DNA of 34,029 nucleotides from an uncultured Eubacteriales bacterium (GTDB lineage: Bacteria; Bacillota; Clostridia; Oscillospirales; Oscillospiraceae). How positions within the stretch are numbered: the stretch's first letter is position 1; each line of letters opens with the position of its first letter. Below the pieces are notes generated by a model. The model worked only from the letters and a program-made list of their open reading frames with translations, was not told the DNA's origin and searched no databases. The stretch is taken from positions 1 to 34,029 of the forward strand of contig URQA01000007.1 in NCBI GenBank assembly GCA_900549885.1, read 5' to 3'. The translations under genes and the position numbers were made by a program. This document shows positions 1-7,475 of the stretch, piece after piece.

Positions 1-1
1 C

Positions 2-1588
2 GTACTGAAATTCTTTGACGCCAACACCATCAGCGCCCAGGTCACCCGCATTCTGCCTCAGCGGGACGGCAGCCCGGAGATCGAGCGGTACTATGAGTTT
101 GTGGACTTCTATCAGTGCAGCCGGATCAACTTTGTGGAGTTCTCCAAGTCGGGCAGCTACGGGGAGCTTCAGAAGCAGCTGGGCAAACAGCCGGGTCAGG
201 CCTGGAGCGAGACCGACCGCCGGGACTTCTCCACCGCCTATTACCGCTTTCTCCAGGCCTACGAGGCCCAGGGGGGCGACCGGCTGACCTCCACGGTGGG
301 GGACGCCCTGCTGGCCTTTTTGAAAATCTACGGATATGAGGCCCTTCGGACGGGCAGCGCTCCGGACATTCAGGCCGCGGTGGCCCGGGCCTGGGAGGAG
401 ATCACCCTCCAGCAGGAGAAGGAGCCCATCGACGTCAAGCTCTTCCCCGAGGAGGCAGAGAAAAAGAGTCCCGGGCTCTTCTCCTGGTCCTGGTTCCTGC
501 CCAAGGGGGAGCAGAAGCTCCTCCGGGCCGCCTTTGTCCACGACAAGGATCCGGAGCGCTCCGACTGGACCTACGGCCATGAGCGGGGCCGGAAGCACCT
601 GGAGCGGGTGTTCAAGGACGGTCTGGAGACCACCGCCCGGTTCAACGCCATGGACGGGGATCCCCTGGAGACCCTTCAGAAAGTGATTGACGAGGGCAGC
701 AATGTGCTCTTCACCACCTCTCCCCTCCTGCTGCCCGCCAGCCTTCGGGCAGCGGTGGACCACCCCGAGGTCATCATTCTGAACTGCTCCCTCAACACCT
801 CCCACCGCTACATCCGCACCTATTACGCCCGGATGTATGAGGTGAAGTTCATTACCGGTGCCATTGCGGGCGCACTGGCCGGCGACAACCCGGTGGGCTA
901 TATCTGTGACTACCCCATTTTCGGCCAGGTGGCCGGCATCAACGCCTTTGCCTTGGGGGCAAAGATGGTCAATCCCAGAGCAAAGGTGTATCTGGAATGG
1001 TCCTCTGTGGACGGTATGGAAGAGGCCAAGCGCAGGCTGGCCGACCGCCAAATCAACCTGATCTCCCTTCAGGATATGATCAGCGTAGACCCCGGCGGCT
1101 TCTCCTATGGGTTGGCCCAAGTAACGGAGCAGGGCGCGCTTAACCTGGCCATGCCCGTTTTGCAATGGGGTGTGTATTATGAGACCATTCTCCGTCAAAT
1201 TCTAGACGGCACCTTTCAAACAGAATACACAGAGAGCAGAAAAGCGTTGAATTATTACTGGGGCATGACCGCCGGCGTGGTGGACTTGCGCTGTTCCGGA
1301 CGTCTTCCGGCCAGCACCAGAAAGCTGGTGGATTTTCTTCGGCGGAGCATCTGCAGCGGTATCTGCGACCCCTTCAGCGGGCCGATCTACACCCAGAATG
1401 GGTGGACCGTCAACGGGGAAAGTAACAACAATCTCTCTCCGGAACAAATCGTCAACATGGACTGGCTGGCAGAGAACGTCGTGGGCTCACTGCCCCGTTA
1501 TGATCAGCTGTCCGAAGTGGGCAAGGCCACTGTAGATATGGTAGGCGTGGATCCATCCAAGGATAAAGGAAGTATTCTCAGGGGATAA
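2..1588 (+). CDS. BMP-domain (PnrA-like) substrate-binding protein, 5'-truncated by the window edge
   Basis: The frame is open from base 2, so the true start lies outside the window. About 528 residues are visible, ending in TAA at 1586-1588. From roughly base 510 to 1480 it matches the BMP family (basic membrane protein / PnrA nucleoside-binding fold): a SDWTYGHERGRK segment, VLFTTSPLLL, then FITGAIAGALAG and GYICDYPIFGQVAGINAF. The roughly 170 residues before this are not a signal peptide but a soluble, helical, charged domain, so this looks like a cytoplasmic sensor or enzyme-associated protein rather than an exported receptor. The ligand is unknown; nucleoside-like is the family default. 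The metallophosphoesterase starts about 25 nt downstream, so the two are probably co-transcribed. Third-position GC falls sharply near base 950 (see findings). The family call is good; the function is uncertain. Confidence 0.8.
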   Translation, partial: VLKFFDANTISAQVTRILPQRDGSPEIERYYEFVDFYQCSRINFVEFSKSGSYGELQKQLGKQPGQAWSETDRRDFSTAYYRFLQAYEAQGGDRLTSTVGDALLAFLKIYGYEALRTGSAPDIQAAVARAWEEITLQQEKEPIDVKLFPEEAEKKSPGLFSWSWFLPKGEQKLLRAAFVHDKDPERSDWTYGHERGRKHLERVFKDGLETTARFNAMDGDPLETLQKVIDEGSNVLFTTSPLLLPASLRAAVDHPEVIILNCSLNTSHRYIRTYYARMYEVKFITGAIAGALAGDNPVGYICDYPIFGQVAGINAFALGAKMVNPRAKVYLEWSSVDGMEEAKRRLADRQINLISLQDMISVDPGGFSYGLAQVTEQGALNLAMPVLQWGVYYETILRQILDGTFQTEYTESRKALNYYWGMTAGVVDLRCSGRLPASTRKLVDFLRRSICSGICDPFSGPIYTQNGWTVNGESNNNLSPEQIVNMDWLAENVVGSLPRYDQLSEVGKATVDMVGVDPSKDKGSILRG

Positions 1589-1613
1589 ACGGCGCAGAAA
1601 GCGAGGGGTAGCT

Positions 1614-2204
1614 ATCAAAATTTTAGCGGTATCTGACGTGGCCGTCAGAGAATATTATGACGATTATAGGCCGGGCTGCCTTTCTCAATTTGACCTGATT
1701 TTAGCCTGCGGCGATCTGAAGCGGCCTTACCTGGAATTTTTGGTGACCATGGCCCGGTGCCCCCTGCTTTATGTGCGGGGCAACCACGACGACGATTTCG
1801 CGCTGGAGCCGCCGGAGGGCTGCATCTGCATCGAGGACCGCATCTACGTCCATCAAGGGATCCGAATTCTGGGATTGGGCGGCTCCTATCGTTACCGAAA
1901 GGGGAACAACATGTTCACCGAGGCTCAAATGGGACTCAGGATCCTCCGGCAGAAGCCCAAGCTCTGGCGCAGCGGCGGAATCGACATTCTGGTAACTCAC
2001 GCTCCCGCCCGGCACATCAACGATTTTGAGACATTAACTCATCGCGGATTTGAATGCTTTGTACGGCTGCTGGATCAGTACCGCCCCAAATACTTTGTCC
2101 ACGGCCACATCCACAAAAATTACGGTCCCGGCATCCCGGAGCGTTCCGTCTATCACGGCACCACAATCATCAACGCCAGCGGACGGTATGTTTTTGAGTA
2201 TTGA
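1614..2204 (+). CDS. Calcineurin-like metallophosphoesterase, small YfcE-like type
   Basis: It carries the ordered metal-site motifs of calcineurin-like phosphoesterases: SD near residue 8, CGDL, RGNHDDD, THAP and GHIH. It is about 196 residues long, which is usual for small MPEs. It probably hydrolyses a phosphomono- or diester; the substrate is unknown. The conserved first strand (KILAVSD) begins before the first GTG at 1638. The codon standing where the initiator Met should be is ATC at 1614, with AGGGG six bases upstream and no ATG/GTG/TTG between. A GTG 1638 start would delete the first metal-ligand strand. I chose 1614 for that reason; a sequencing or mutational change of ATG to ATC is the other possibility. 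It follows the BMP gene by about 25 nt. The stop TGA at 2202-2204 is followed by a strong terminator. Confidence 0.8.
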   Translation: MKILAVSDVAVREYYDDYRPGCLSQFDLILACGDLKRPYLEFLVTMARCPLLYVRGNHDDDFALEPPEGCICIEDRIYVHQGIRILGLGGSYRYRKGNNMFTEAQMGLRILRQKPKLWRSGGIDILVTHAPARHINDFETLTHRGFECFVRLLDQYRPKYFVHGHIHKNYGPGIPERSVYHGTTIINASGRYVFEY

Positions 2205-2275
2205 CCCTGCCGGCTAGAGTGGGATCTCCGTTCTTCCCAGCTCCATGTCAGAGGCACATATTATTTTCTACTATG

Positions 2276-2318
2276 GCAAATGGCCAAGTCCCTTCAGGGA
2301 CTTGGCCATTTGCTTTTT
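2276..2318 (+). terminator. Intrinsic terminator after the metallophosphoesterase
   Basis: A perfect 17-bp inverted repeat (2276-2292 / 2297-2313) with a TTCA loop is followed by TTTTT (2314-2318). It lies between two convergent genes and its T-run abuts the stop codon of the minus-strand hydrolase at 2321. There is no A-run on its left side, so it works best for plus-strand transcription. Confidence 0.9.
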
Positions 2319-2320
2319 CT

Positions 2321-3247
2321 CTACGCCGGCAAAACACCTTTTTCTTTTCCGCTTTTTTTCGAAAAATCTGCAATCGCCTCAATAAATTCCAACGGTTTTT
2401 CCCCGCTGGCCAGATGGGTGCAGCCGTGAAAAAGGTAAATTGTAGTATCTGGCACCCGTTCTGCAATCCACTCAGCGATCTTCGGGCTATACAAAGAACC
2501 CGGGTCTGCAAAAAATAGGCCGGTAGGCACATCAATCCGTTTCAAAGCCTTGCGATAGTCTCTGCTGTCGCAGGACTCCCAGTAAATTCGGTTGGTGCGC
2601 CTATTTTCCACCGGTGCGTCAATTAGATGCTCCAGCAATTCCGTTTTTCCCGCCGCAGCAGATTTCTCCCGTACCGCCCGCTCAAATTCCGGACTCTCGT
2701 CAAAAGTACGCACCTCATCCGGCGTGTGCTGAAAGATAGTCTGCTCCGCAAAGAATACCGAGAACGCCTTATAGTTGTGCTCCATGTTATACAGATCTCG
2801 CTCCATCTGCTCCTTGGTATACCACCCCTGATAGATCCCCAGTTTCCATCCCCCATCGCTCACTGGCTTGGGCGACATATCGCCAATAATAATTTTGGAC
2901 AGTCGCTCTGTCCCGTACTCCTGGAGGTAGTGAAACAACACCGCTCCTCCCATGGAGTATCCCAGCACCACAGCGTCGTCAATATTCAGGTGCTCCAACA
3001 ATTCCTTGGTGTCCTGGGCAGAACGCGGAACGCCCAGATTGGGCGTAGCTGGGGACTGGCCGCAACCCCTCTGGTCAAAACATAGGCAGCGGAATCCTTG
3101 CGCCGCCAGCCCGCGGAGTAAAGGCAGTTGTGTCAACGCCTCTCCGCCCCAACCATGAATCCACACAAAGGGGATCCCTTCTCCAATGTCCAAGTAGGAG
3201 ATGACCGCACCGTCAGAAGCTGTGAATGTGCTGCGCAGTTCTTTCAT
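2321..3247 (-). CDS. Alpha/beta hydrolase (cytoplasmic)
   Basis: A 308-residue alpha/beta-hydrolase with oxyanion motif HGWGG (31-35), nucleophile elbow GYSMGG with Ser98, acid Asp248 (FFADPGS) and His278 (GCTHLA), giving a complete catalytic triad. There is no signal peptide, so it acts in the cytosol. The ATG at 3247 starts the conserved fold; the open frame extends to 3385 but that part overlaps the BKACE gene and shows no domain. It is the last gene of the minus-strand catabolic operon, 16 nt after the BKACE stop. Known relatives include esterases, C-C hydrolases and thioesterase-like enzymes. Here it could release the end product or open the substrate; the substrate cannot be read from sequence. 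Confidence 0.85.
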   Translation of the reverse strand: MKELRSTFTASDGAVISYLDIGEGIPFVWIHGWGGEALTQLPLLRGLAAQGFRCLCFDQRGCGQSPATPNLGVPRSAQDTKELLEHLNIDDAVVLGYSMGGAVLFHYLQEYGTERLSKIIIGDMSPKPVSDGGWKLGIYQGWYTKEQMERDLYNMEHNYKAFSVFFAEQTIFQHTPDEVRTFDESPEFERAVREKSAAAGKTELLEHLIDAPVENRRTNRIYWESCDSRDYRKALKRIDVPTGLFFADPGSLYSPKIAEWIAERVPDTTIYLFHGCTHLASGEKPLEFIEAIADFSKKSGKEKGVLPA

Positions 3248-3263
3248 AGACTCGCCGCCCCTT

Positions 3264-4169
3264 TCACAGGCCCAGAATCTCCCGGGCTTCTTCCGGGGTG
3301 GCTGTTTCACGGCCCAGCTCCCGGGCGATCCTGGCCATCTTGGCAATGGGCTCGGCATTGGACCGGGCCAGCTGCCCCTTGGCAATATACAGGTTGTCCT
3401 CCAGTCCTACCCGGACATTGCCGCCCAGGATCATGGCCGTGGTGGTGATGTCAAATTGTTCTTTTCCCGCCGCAGCGCAGGACCAGACAAAATTTCCTTC
3501 CCCCAACACTTTTTTTGCGGTGTTGACCAAGAACAGCAGATTATCCACTGTGGCTGGAATCCCGCCCATAACTCCGGTGACAAACTGGAGGTAGACTGGC
3601 GCTTTCAGAAGCCCCTTTTTCATAAAATAGGCGATGTTGCTGATCATGCCCACCTCATAGACTTCAAACTCCGGCTTAGTTCCATGTTCGTTCATCGTCC
3701 GGATATAGTCCTCCATGTCCTGGAAGGTGTTGGCGAAGGGCACGGTATAAGTATTCTTCACAAAGGGAATCTCCCAATCATACTTGGGTTGCTTGATCTT
3801 GTCGGCAATGGGGGAGAAGCAGAAGTTAACCGAGCCTGCGTTGCAGGAGGCCAGCTCCGCCTTGCACACCGGCACGGAGGCCAGCCGTTCCTCGATGTTC
3901 ATGCCGATAGCTCCGCCGGTGGTAATGCCCACTACCACGTCACAGCGCGCGCGCACGCCGTCGGTGATATACTTCATCAGGCCTGTATCGCTGCTGGGCC
4001 TTCCGTCCTTGGGGTCCCGGGCGTGTAGGTGAACCACTGCGGCGCCGGCTTCACAGGCAGCCACCGCCTCGTCAATGATCTTGTCCGGCGTGTCCGGCAA
4101 ATAGGGGGACATGCTGGGAATATGGACTGCGCCGGTCACGGCGGCGGTCAAAATCACTTTGTTTGCCAT
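3264..4169 (-). CDS. Beta-keto acid cleavage enzyme (BKACE, DUF849 / Kce family)
   Basis: A 301-residue TIM-barrel enzyme of the DUF849 family. In the characterised member Kce (3-keto-5-aminohexanoate cleavage), a Zn-bound beta-keto acid reacts with acetyl-CoA to give acetoacetate plus a new acyl-CoA. The metal site is visible: His47 and His49 in VVHLHARDP, and the C-terminal RVGLEDN block with Arg253, Glu257 and Asp258, matching the Arg / Zn-Glu / Asp cluster of Kce. The start ATG at 4169 has an AGGAGGA site. It lies 25 nt after a hydroxyacyl dehydrogenase, which could make its beta-keto substrate. BKACE members have very diverse substrates (lysine-fermentation keto acids, dehydrocarnitine, others), so the exact reaction is open. 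Confidence 0.9.
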   Translation of the reverse strand: MANKVILTAAVTGAVHIPSMSPYLPDTPDKIIDEAVAACEAGAAVVHLHARDPKDGRPSSDTGLMKYITDGVRARCDVVVGITTGGAIGMNIEERLASVPVCKAELASCNAGSVNFCFSPIADKIKQPKYDWEIPFVKNTYTVPFANTFQDMEDYIRTMNEHGTKPEFEVYEVGMISNIAYFMKKGLLKAPVYLQFVTGVMGGIPATVDNLLFLVNTAKKVLGEGNFVWSCAAAGKEQFDITTTAMILGGNVRVGLEDNLYIAKGQLARSNAEPIAKMARIARELGRETATPEEAREILGL

Positions 4170-4194
4170 AATATGTTCCTCCTGAATTTTTCGA

Positions 4195-5136
4195 TCAATA
4201 GGCCTGGCTGGCCTTGAGCTGAGTCAGAAGCCGTTTGTTGAACGCCCGTTTGACGGTTTCCCGATCCTGTTCCGGGTAGTGGAAAAAGCCCTCTCCGCTT
4301 TTGAGTCCCAGCTTGCCGTGCTCCACCTTTTCCCGCAGGTAGCCGCTGGCGTGGTTGGAATTGTCCAGCTGGGCAAAGAGGTTGTCCTCGCAGGCGCACC
4401 ATACATCCAGCCCGCCCATGTCGGCAGCCTCCAGGATTCCGGTGGTGGCCCCACGAAAGCCGGGGCCAAACTTCAGCGCTGTGTCGATGTCCTCCGCACT
4501 TGCCGCCCCAATTTCAATGAGGTGGAACACCTCCCGAGCCATGGCGTGGAGCATCCGATTGGCGATGAGGCCGGGGATATCCTTGAGCACCTTCACCGGC
4601 CGCTTACCCGCATTGACATGCAGGTCATACACCTGTTGGAATACCTCCTCATCCATATTGCCAAAGCAGGACAGCTCCGCAATGGGGATCAGGTGGGGCG
4701 GGTTGTACCAGTGGCACACCATGGCATGGGCCCGGCGTGTCTCTGGCAGGTCGGCGATCATCTCGCCCAATGGCAGGCTGGAGGTATTGCTGGCGAATAC
4801 CGTGTGGGCCGGGCACAGCTGGTCCAGCTGGGCAAACAGCTCTTTTTTCAGCTCCAGGCGTTCCGGGATGGCCTCGATGACGAAATCCGCATCTTTCACC
4901 GCCGGTCCCAACTCCTGGAACAGGGTGATGTTGGCCAACGTCTGTTCCACGGACTCCTGCCGGATATACCCTTCCTCCGCCATAAAAGACAGTTCCTCCC
5001 GGATTTGTCCTATGACCGTATTGCGCACACTGTCAAAGGATTCATACAGGCTCACCGGGTAGCCATGCCTGGCAAAGACGTGGGCGATGCCATGCCCCAT
5101 AGTACCGGCGCCGATCACCGTGATGTTTTGGATCAT
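4195..5136 (-). CDS. 3-hydroxyacyl-CoA dehydrogenase family, NAD-dependent (possibly acting on a free 3-hydroxy acid)
   Basis: A 313-residue two-domain dehydrogenase. The Rossmann motif GAGTMG spans 9-14, the IEAIPE segment 87-92, and SNTSS 116-120. The catalytic His142-Glu154 pair sits in the HWYNPPHLIPIAEL block, with Asn193 in the GLIANR motif. The family oxidises L-3-hydroxyacyl-CoA to 3-ketoacyl-CoA with NAD+; carnitine dehydrogenase is a paralogue acting on a free 3-hydroxy acid. Its position directly upstream of a BKACE, which uses free beta-keto acids, favours a free-acid substrate, but that is inference. The start ATG 5136 has a GGGAGGG site. It is 33 nt downstream of the ketopantoate-reductase-like gene in the same operon. 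Confidence 0.87.
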   Translation of the reverse strand: MIQNITVIGAGTMGHGIAHVFARHGYPVSLYESFDSVRNTVIGQIREELSFMAEEGYIRQESVEQTLANITLFQELGPAVKDADFVIEAIPERLELKKELFAQLDQLCPAHTVFASNTSSLPLGEMIADLPETRRAHAMVCHWYNPPHLIPIAELSCFGNMDEEVFQQVYDLHVNAGKRPVKVLKDIPGLIANRMLHAMAREVFHLIEIGAASAEDIDTALKFGPGFRGATTGILEAADMGGLDVWCACEDNLFAQLDNSNHASGYLREKVEHGKLGLKSGEGFFHYPEQDRETVKRAFNKRLLTQLKASQAY

Positions 5137-5169
5137 AACAGTTCCCTCCCTGTTTTCCTTCTCTGCACG

Positions 5170-6195
5170 TCACAAAAGGTTGGGCAGCACAAAGCGGTCC
5201 AGGCACGCCATGGTGGGCATGGGGATCGTTCCGTTTTCAAAGTCCTTTACAATGGAGATAATGGTATCGCAGGTGGGGGTGGGGATTCCCAGCTTCCGCC
5301 CCCACTGGCTGCAAATGCCCACGATGTAGTCGATCTCGCAGGGGATGCCCTTCTCCATATCCTGGAGCATGCTGGCCTTCAGAGGGCGATGGGGGCGGAA
5401 ATAGTCCCGCAGCCACTGGTTGGCCCGCTGCAGCCCTTCCTGGTCGTCAAAGGCCAGACTGTAATAGCTCCATCCGGGCACCAGGTCCTCCAGCGTGATC
5501 CCCCGGGCGCGCACAATCTTCACGATCTCATTGCCCACCCAGGCGGCGCAGGACACCGCCTTATCATTGTCCAGGATGTCCGCATAGGTGCAGCCCAGAG
5601 CGGCGGACATGCCGCTGAGGGTAGCATTTTGGATCACCTTAGACCAACGGGTGCCCATAAGGTTGTCCATGACCACGCAGGTACCCGCCAGATTCAGCAG
5701 GTCACTTACCTTCTGAATGCGTTCGGTCTTACTGCCGTCCACCTCACCAATCTCGTAGCGCATGGCAGACACATCAGAAGTCAGTTCAGACACACCGGGA
5801 CCGCGGAAGGTAGCCCCCCATCCCACGATGCCGCCGACCACCCGCTCCGGGCCGATGATTCTGCCCACCGACTCCTCGGGCACGCCGTTTTGCAGCGTAC
5901 ACACCACGCTGTTCTTCCCCAGGTGGGGCAGTAATTGGCGCAGGGCCACATCGTTGTAGGTCTGCTTGGCCAAAAGGATAACCAAGTCGTAGATCCCGTC
6001 CATTTCCTCCGGCGTAATCGCTTTGACCGGAACTGCGTTAAGCTCCATTTTTCCGATCACCGTAGCCCCGTTCTGGTTCAGCGCATCCACATGGGCCTTG
6101 TTGGCGTCAACCAGCGTCAGGTCCCCGCCGTTTTTCGCCACCAGTGCGCCGATGATCGTGCCCAGAGAACCCACGCCCATCAATGCTGCTCTCAC
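5170..6195 (-). CDS. Ketopantoate reductase (PanE/ApbA) family oxidoreductase
   Basis: A 341-residue protein with an N-terminal GVGSLG nucleotide motif (7-12), the LLAKQT segment, the TLQNGVP block near 100-106 and the family lysine Lys186 in RWSKVIQN. PanE family members reduce or oxidise 2-keto/2-hydroxy acids with NADPH. In classical PanE the lysine is followed by Asn at +4 and again at +8; here +4 is Asn190 but +8 is Ser194, so ketopantoate is not the obvious substrate. No pantothenate genes are nearby; it lies in the hydrolase/BKACE operon. The start is GTG 6195 with AGAGG nine bases upstream; the next in-frame ATG (6180) would remove the first strand. Likely role: a redox step on the imported hydroxy acid. 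Confidence 0.82.
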   Translation of the reverse strand: MRAALMGVGSLGTIIGALVAKNGGDLTLVDANKAHVDALNQNGATVIGKMELNAVPVKAITPEEMDGIYDLVILLAKQTYNDVALRQLLPHLGKNSVVCTLQNGVPEESVGRIIGPERVVGGIVGWGATFRGPGVSELTSDVSAMRYEIGEVDGSKTERIQKVSDLLNLAGTCVVMDNLMGTRWSKVIQNATLSGMSAALGCTYADILDNDKAVSCAAWVGNEIVKIVRARGITLEDLVPGWSYYSLAFDDQEGLQRANQWLRDYFRPHRPLKASMLQDMEKGIPCEIDYIVGICSQWGRKLGIPTPTCDTIISIVKDFENGTIPMPTMACLDRFVLPNLL

Positions 6196-6271
6196 TTTTC
6201 ATAACCTCTTTTCCAAAAGATTTCCTCACGTTTTGCCTTCTCAGGTACAGCGGCAGAAAAGACCGCCGGTC

Positions 6272-7426
6272 TCATTCCTTGGCCGCGTCCTTCAATTCCG
6301 CCCAGATAAGCTCGGACGCCTGGGCGTCAAAGCTGACCGGGCCGCTCCCCGCATATTCAGAGCCGCCGGGCCAGGTGTGGCCGCCGCCTTCCACCACATA
6401 CTTCACCAGCCGCACCGTGCCGTCCTCATCGGCGTACTCATCCCGGGTAATCATGGTCTCATCGTATGGATTGGCGTCCGGCAGCTCTGTATGCACGGGA
6501 GCATCTGGCACCCCGTAGCGGTCCAGCCACCATTTCACGCTGTCGTCCAAGGAATAAGCCCAGGTATATTCCCGCTCGCCGTCACCGTCAAAGTCGTAGT
6601 GCATTCCTTCAATGGGCACCACGGGGTCCTGTGTCCCCTGGATAAAGACGATCTTCACCTGCTCCGTGGGGACCACCGTGGTATACTCTGTGCACAGCAG
6701 GCCGGAAACCACGCCCACACCGGCAAATTTCTCGGGTGCCTCCAAGGCCAGGCGCATGGACATAAACCCGCCGTGGGAAAATCCGCAACTGTATACCCTG
6801 GCCGGATCCGCGTACCCGCTGTCCACAAACAGATCCACCAGGTCGCACAGGTACTGCACATCGTCCACCAGGTACTGAGCGCAGGGATCGGTGCTGGCGG
6901 CGTTCCAGCGAATGTAGTTGAAATCGGTCTGTTTTGTCTCCAGTACGCTCTTGCCTTCGCTGGACAGGATACCGTCGGCATGGATGGTGACAGATTCAGG
7001 GGCCACCACAATGAAGCCCTCCCGCTCGGCGCACTCCACCCACTGTCCCCACTGCAACTGAACGGATGCGTTGGAACCGCTCCCATGCAGGGTGAGCATC
7101 AGTGGAAGCTTATCCCCCTCCTGATAGGTGGAGGGAATATAGTAATAATACAGCCGGGACACGTCCTGCCCCCTGTATTGATAAAGCTCCCTCCCATAGG
7201 AAAGCGCCCCAATCTTCGCGGTCTCATCCAGAGAGATGACCTGCGGTTCCTGGGAAACCTCCGGCTCCTCTGACTCTTTCGCGCCATCAGATGCCTCCGG
7301 GCTTTCTGTGCTCTCAGACGGCACAGGGCTTTCCGCCTCCTCCGACGCCGGGGCGCATGCGCACAAGGCAAGCAGTGCGGCAGCGGTTAAACACACCAGA
7401 AGCAGGCGTATCGCTCGTCTCATCAT
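6272..7426 (-). CDS. PHB-depolymerase-like (LpqC type) lipoprotein esterase
   Basis: A 384-residue exported esterase. An N-terminal MMRR plus hydrophobic stretch ends in a lipobox-like LCAC (Cys24), followed by a low-complexity Ser/Glu/Pro linker to about residue 65, typical of a surface-anchored lipoprotein. The catalytic domain has LMLTLHGSGS, nucleophile GFSHGG, acid in QGTQDPVVP and the family signature GGGHTWPGG with the histidine. Characterised relatives cleave poly(3-hydroxybutyrate), feruloyl and acetyl esters. Its position with 3-hydroxyacid and beta-keto-acid enzymes makes a hydroxy-acid ester or oligomer attractive, but this is inference. ATG 7426 has a GGGAGA site nine bases away; the second ATG (7423) is equally possible. 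Confidence 0.88.
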   Translation of the reverse strand: MMRRAIRLLLVCLTAAALLALCACAPASEEAESPVPSESTESPEASDGAKESEEPEVSQEPQVISLDETAKIGALSYGRELYQYRGQDVSRLYYYYIPSTYQEGDKLPLMLTLHGSGSNASVQLQWGQWVECAEREGFIVVAPESVTIHADGILSSEGKSVLETKQTDFNYIRWNAASTDPCAQYLVDDVQYLCDLVDLFVDSGYADPARVYSCGFSHGGFMSMRLALEAPEKFAGVGVVSGLLCTEYTTVVPTEQVKIVFIQGTQDPVVPIEGMHYDFDGDGEREYTWAYSLDDSVKWWLDRYGVPDAPVHTELPDANPYDETMITRDEYADEDGTVRLVKYVVEGGGHTWPGGSEYAGSGPVSFDAQASELIWAELKDAAKE

Positions 7427-7475
7427 AAATTACGATCTCCCTTTCTTTCGCTCTACCGAATACCAGACCGAAGGC

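Noticed and set aside
3264..5136. Assignment of the BKACE/dehydrogenase pair to carnitine breakdown
   Set aside because: The pairing resembles the carnitine dehydrogenase plus dehydrocarnitine-cleavage route, but nothing specific for a trimethylammonium substrate is visible and the many esterases are not part of that pathway; kept only as an alternative.
4279..5934. 551-residue plus-strand open frame opposite the dehydrogenase genes
   Set aside because: It lies entirely antisense to two clear minus-strand enzymes and has no domain or ribosome site; long shadow frames are expected at this GC.
6023..7273. 416-residue plus-strand open frame
   Set aside because: Antisense to the PanE-like and esterase genes, whose motifs and ribosome sites are clear; His/Pro/Gly-rich composition typical of a shadow frame.
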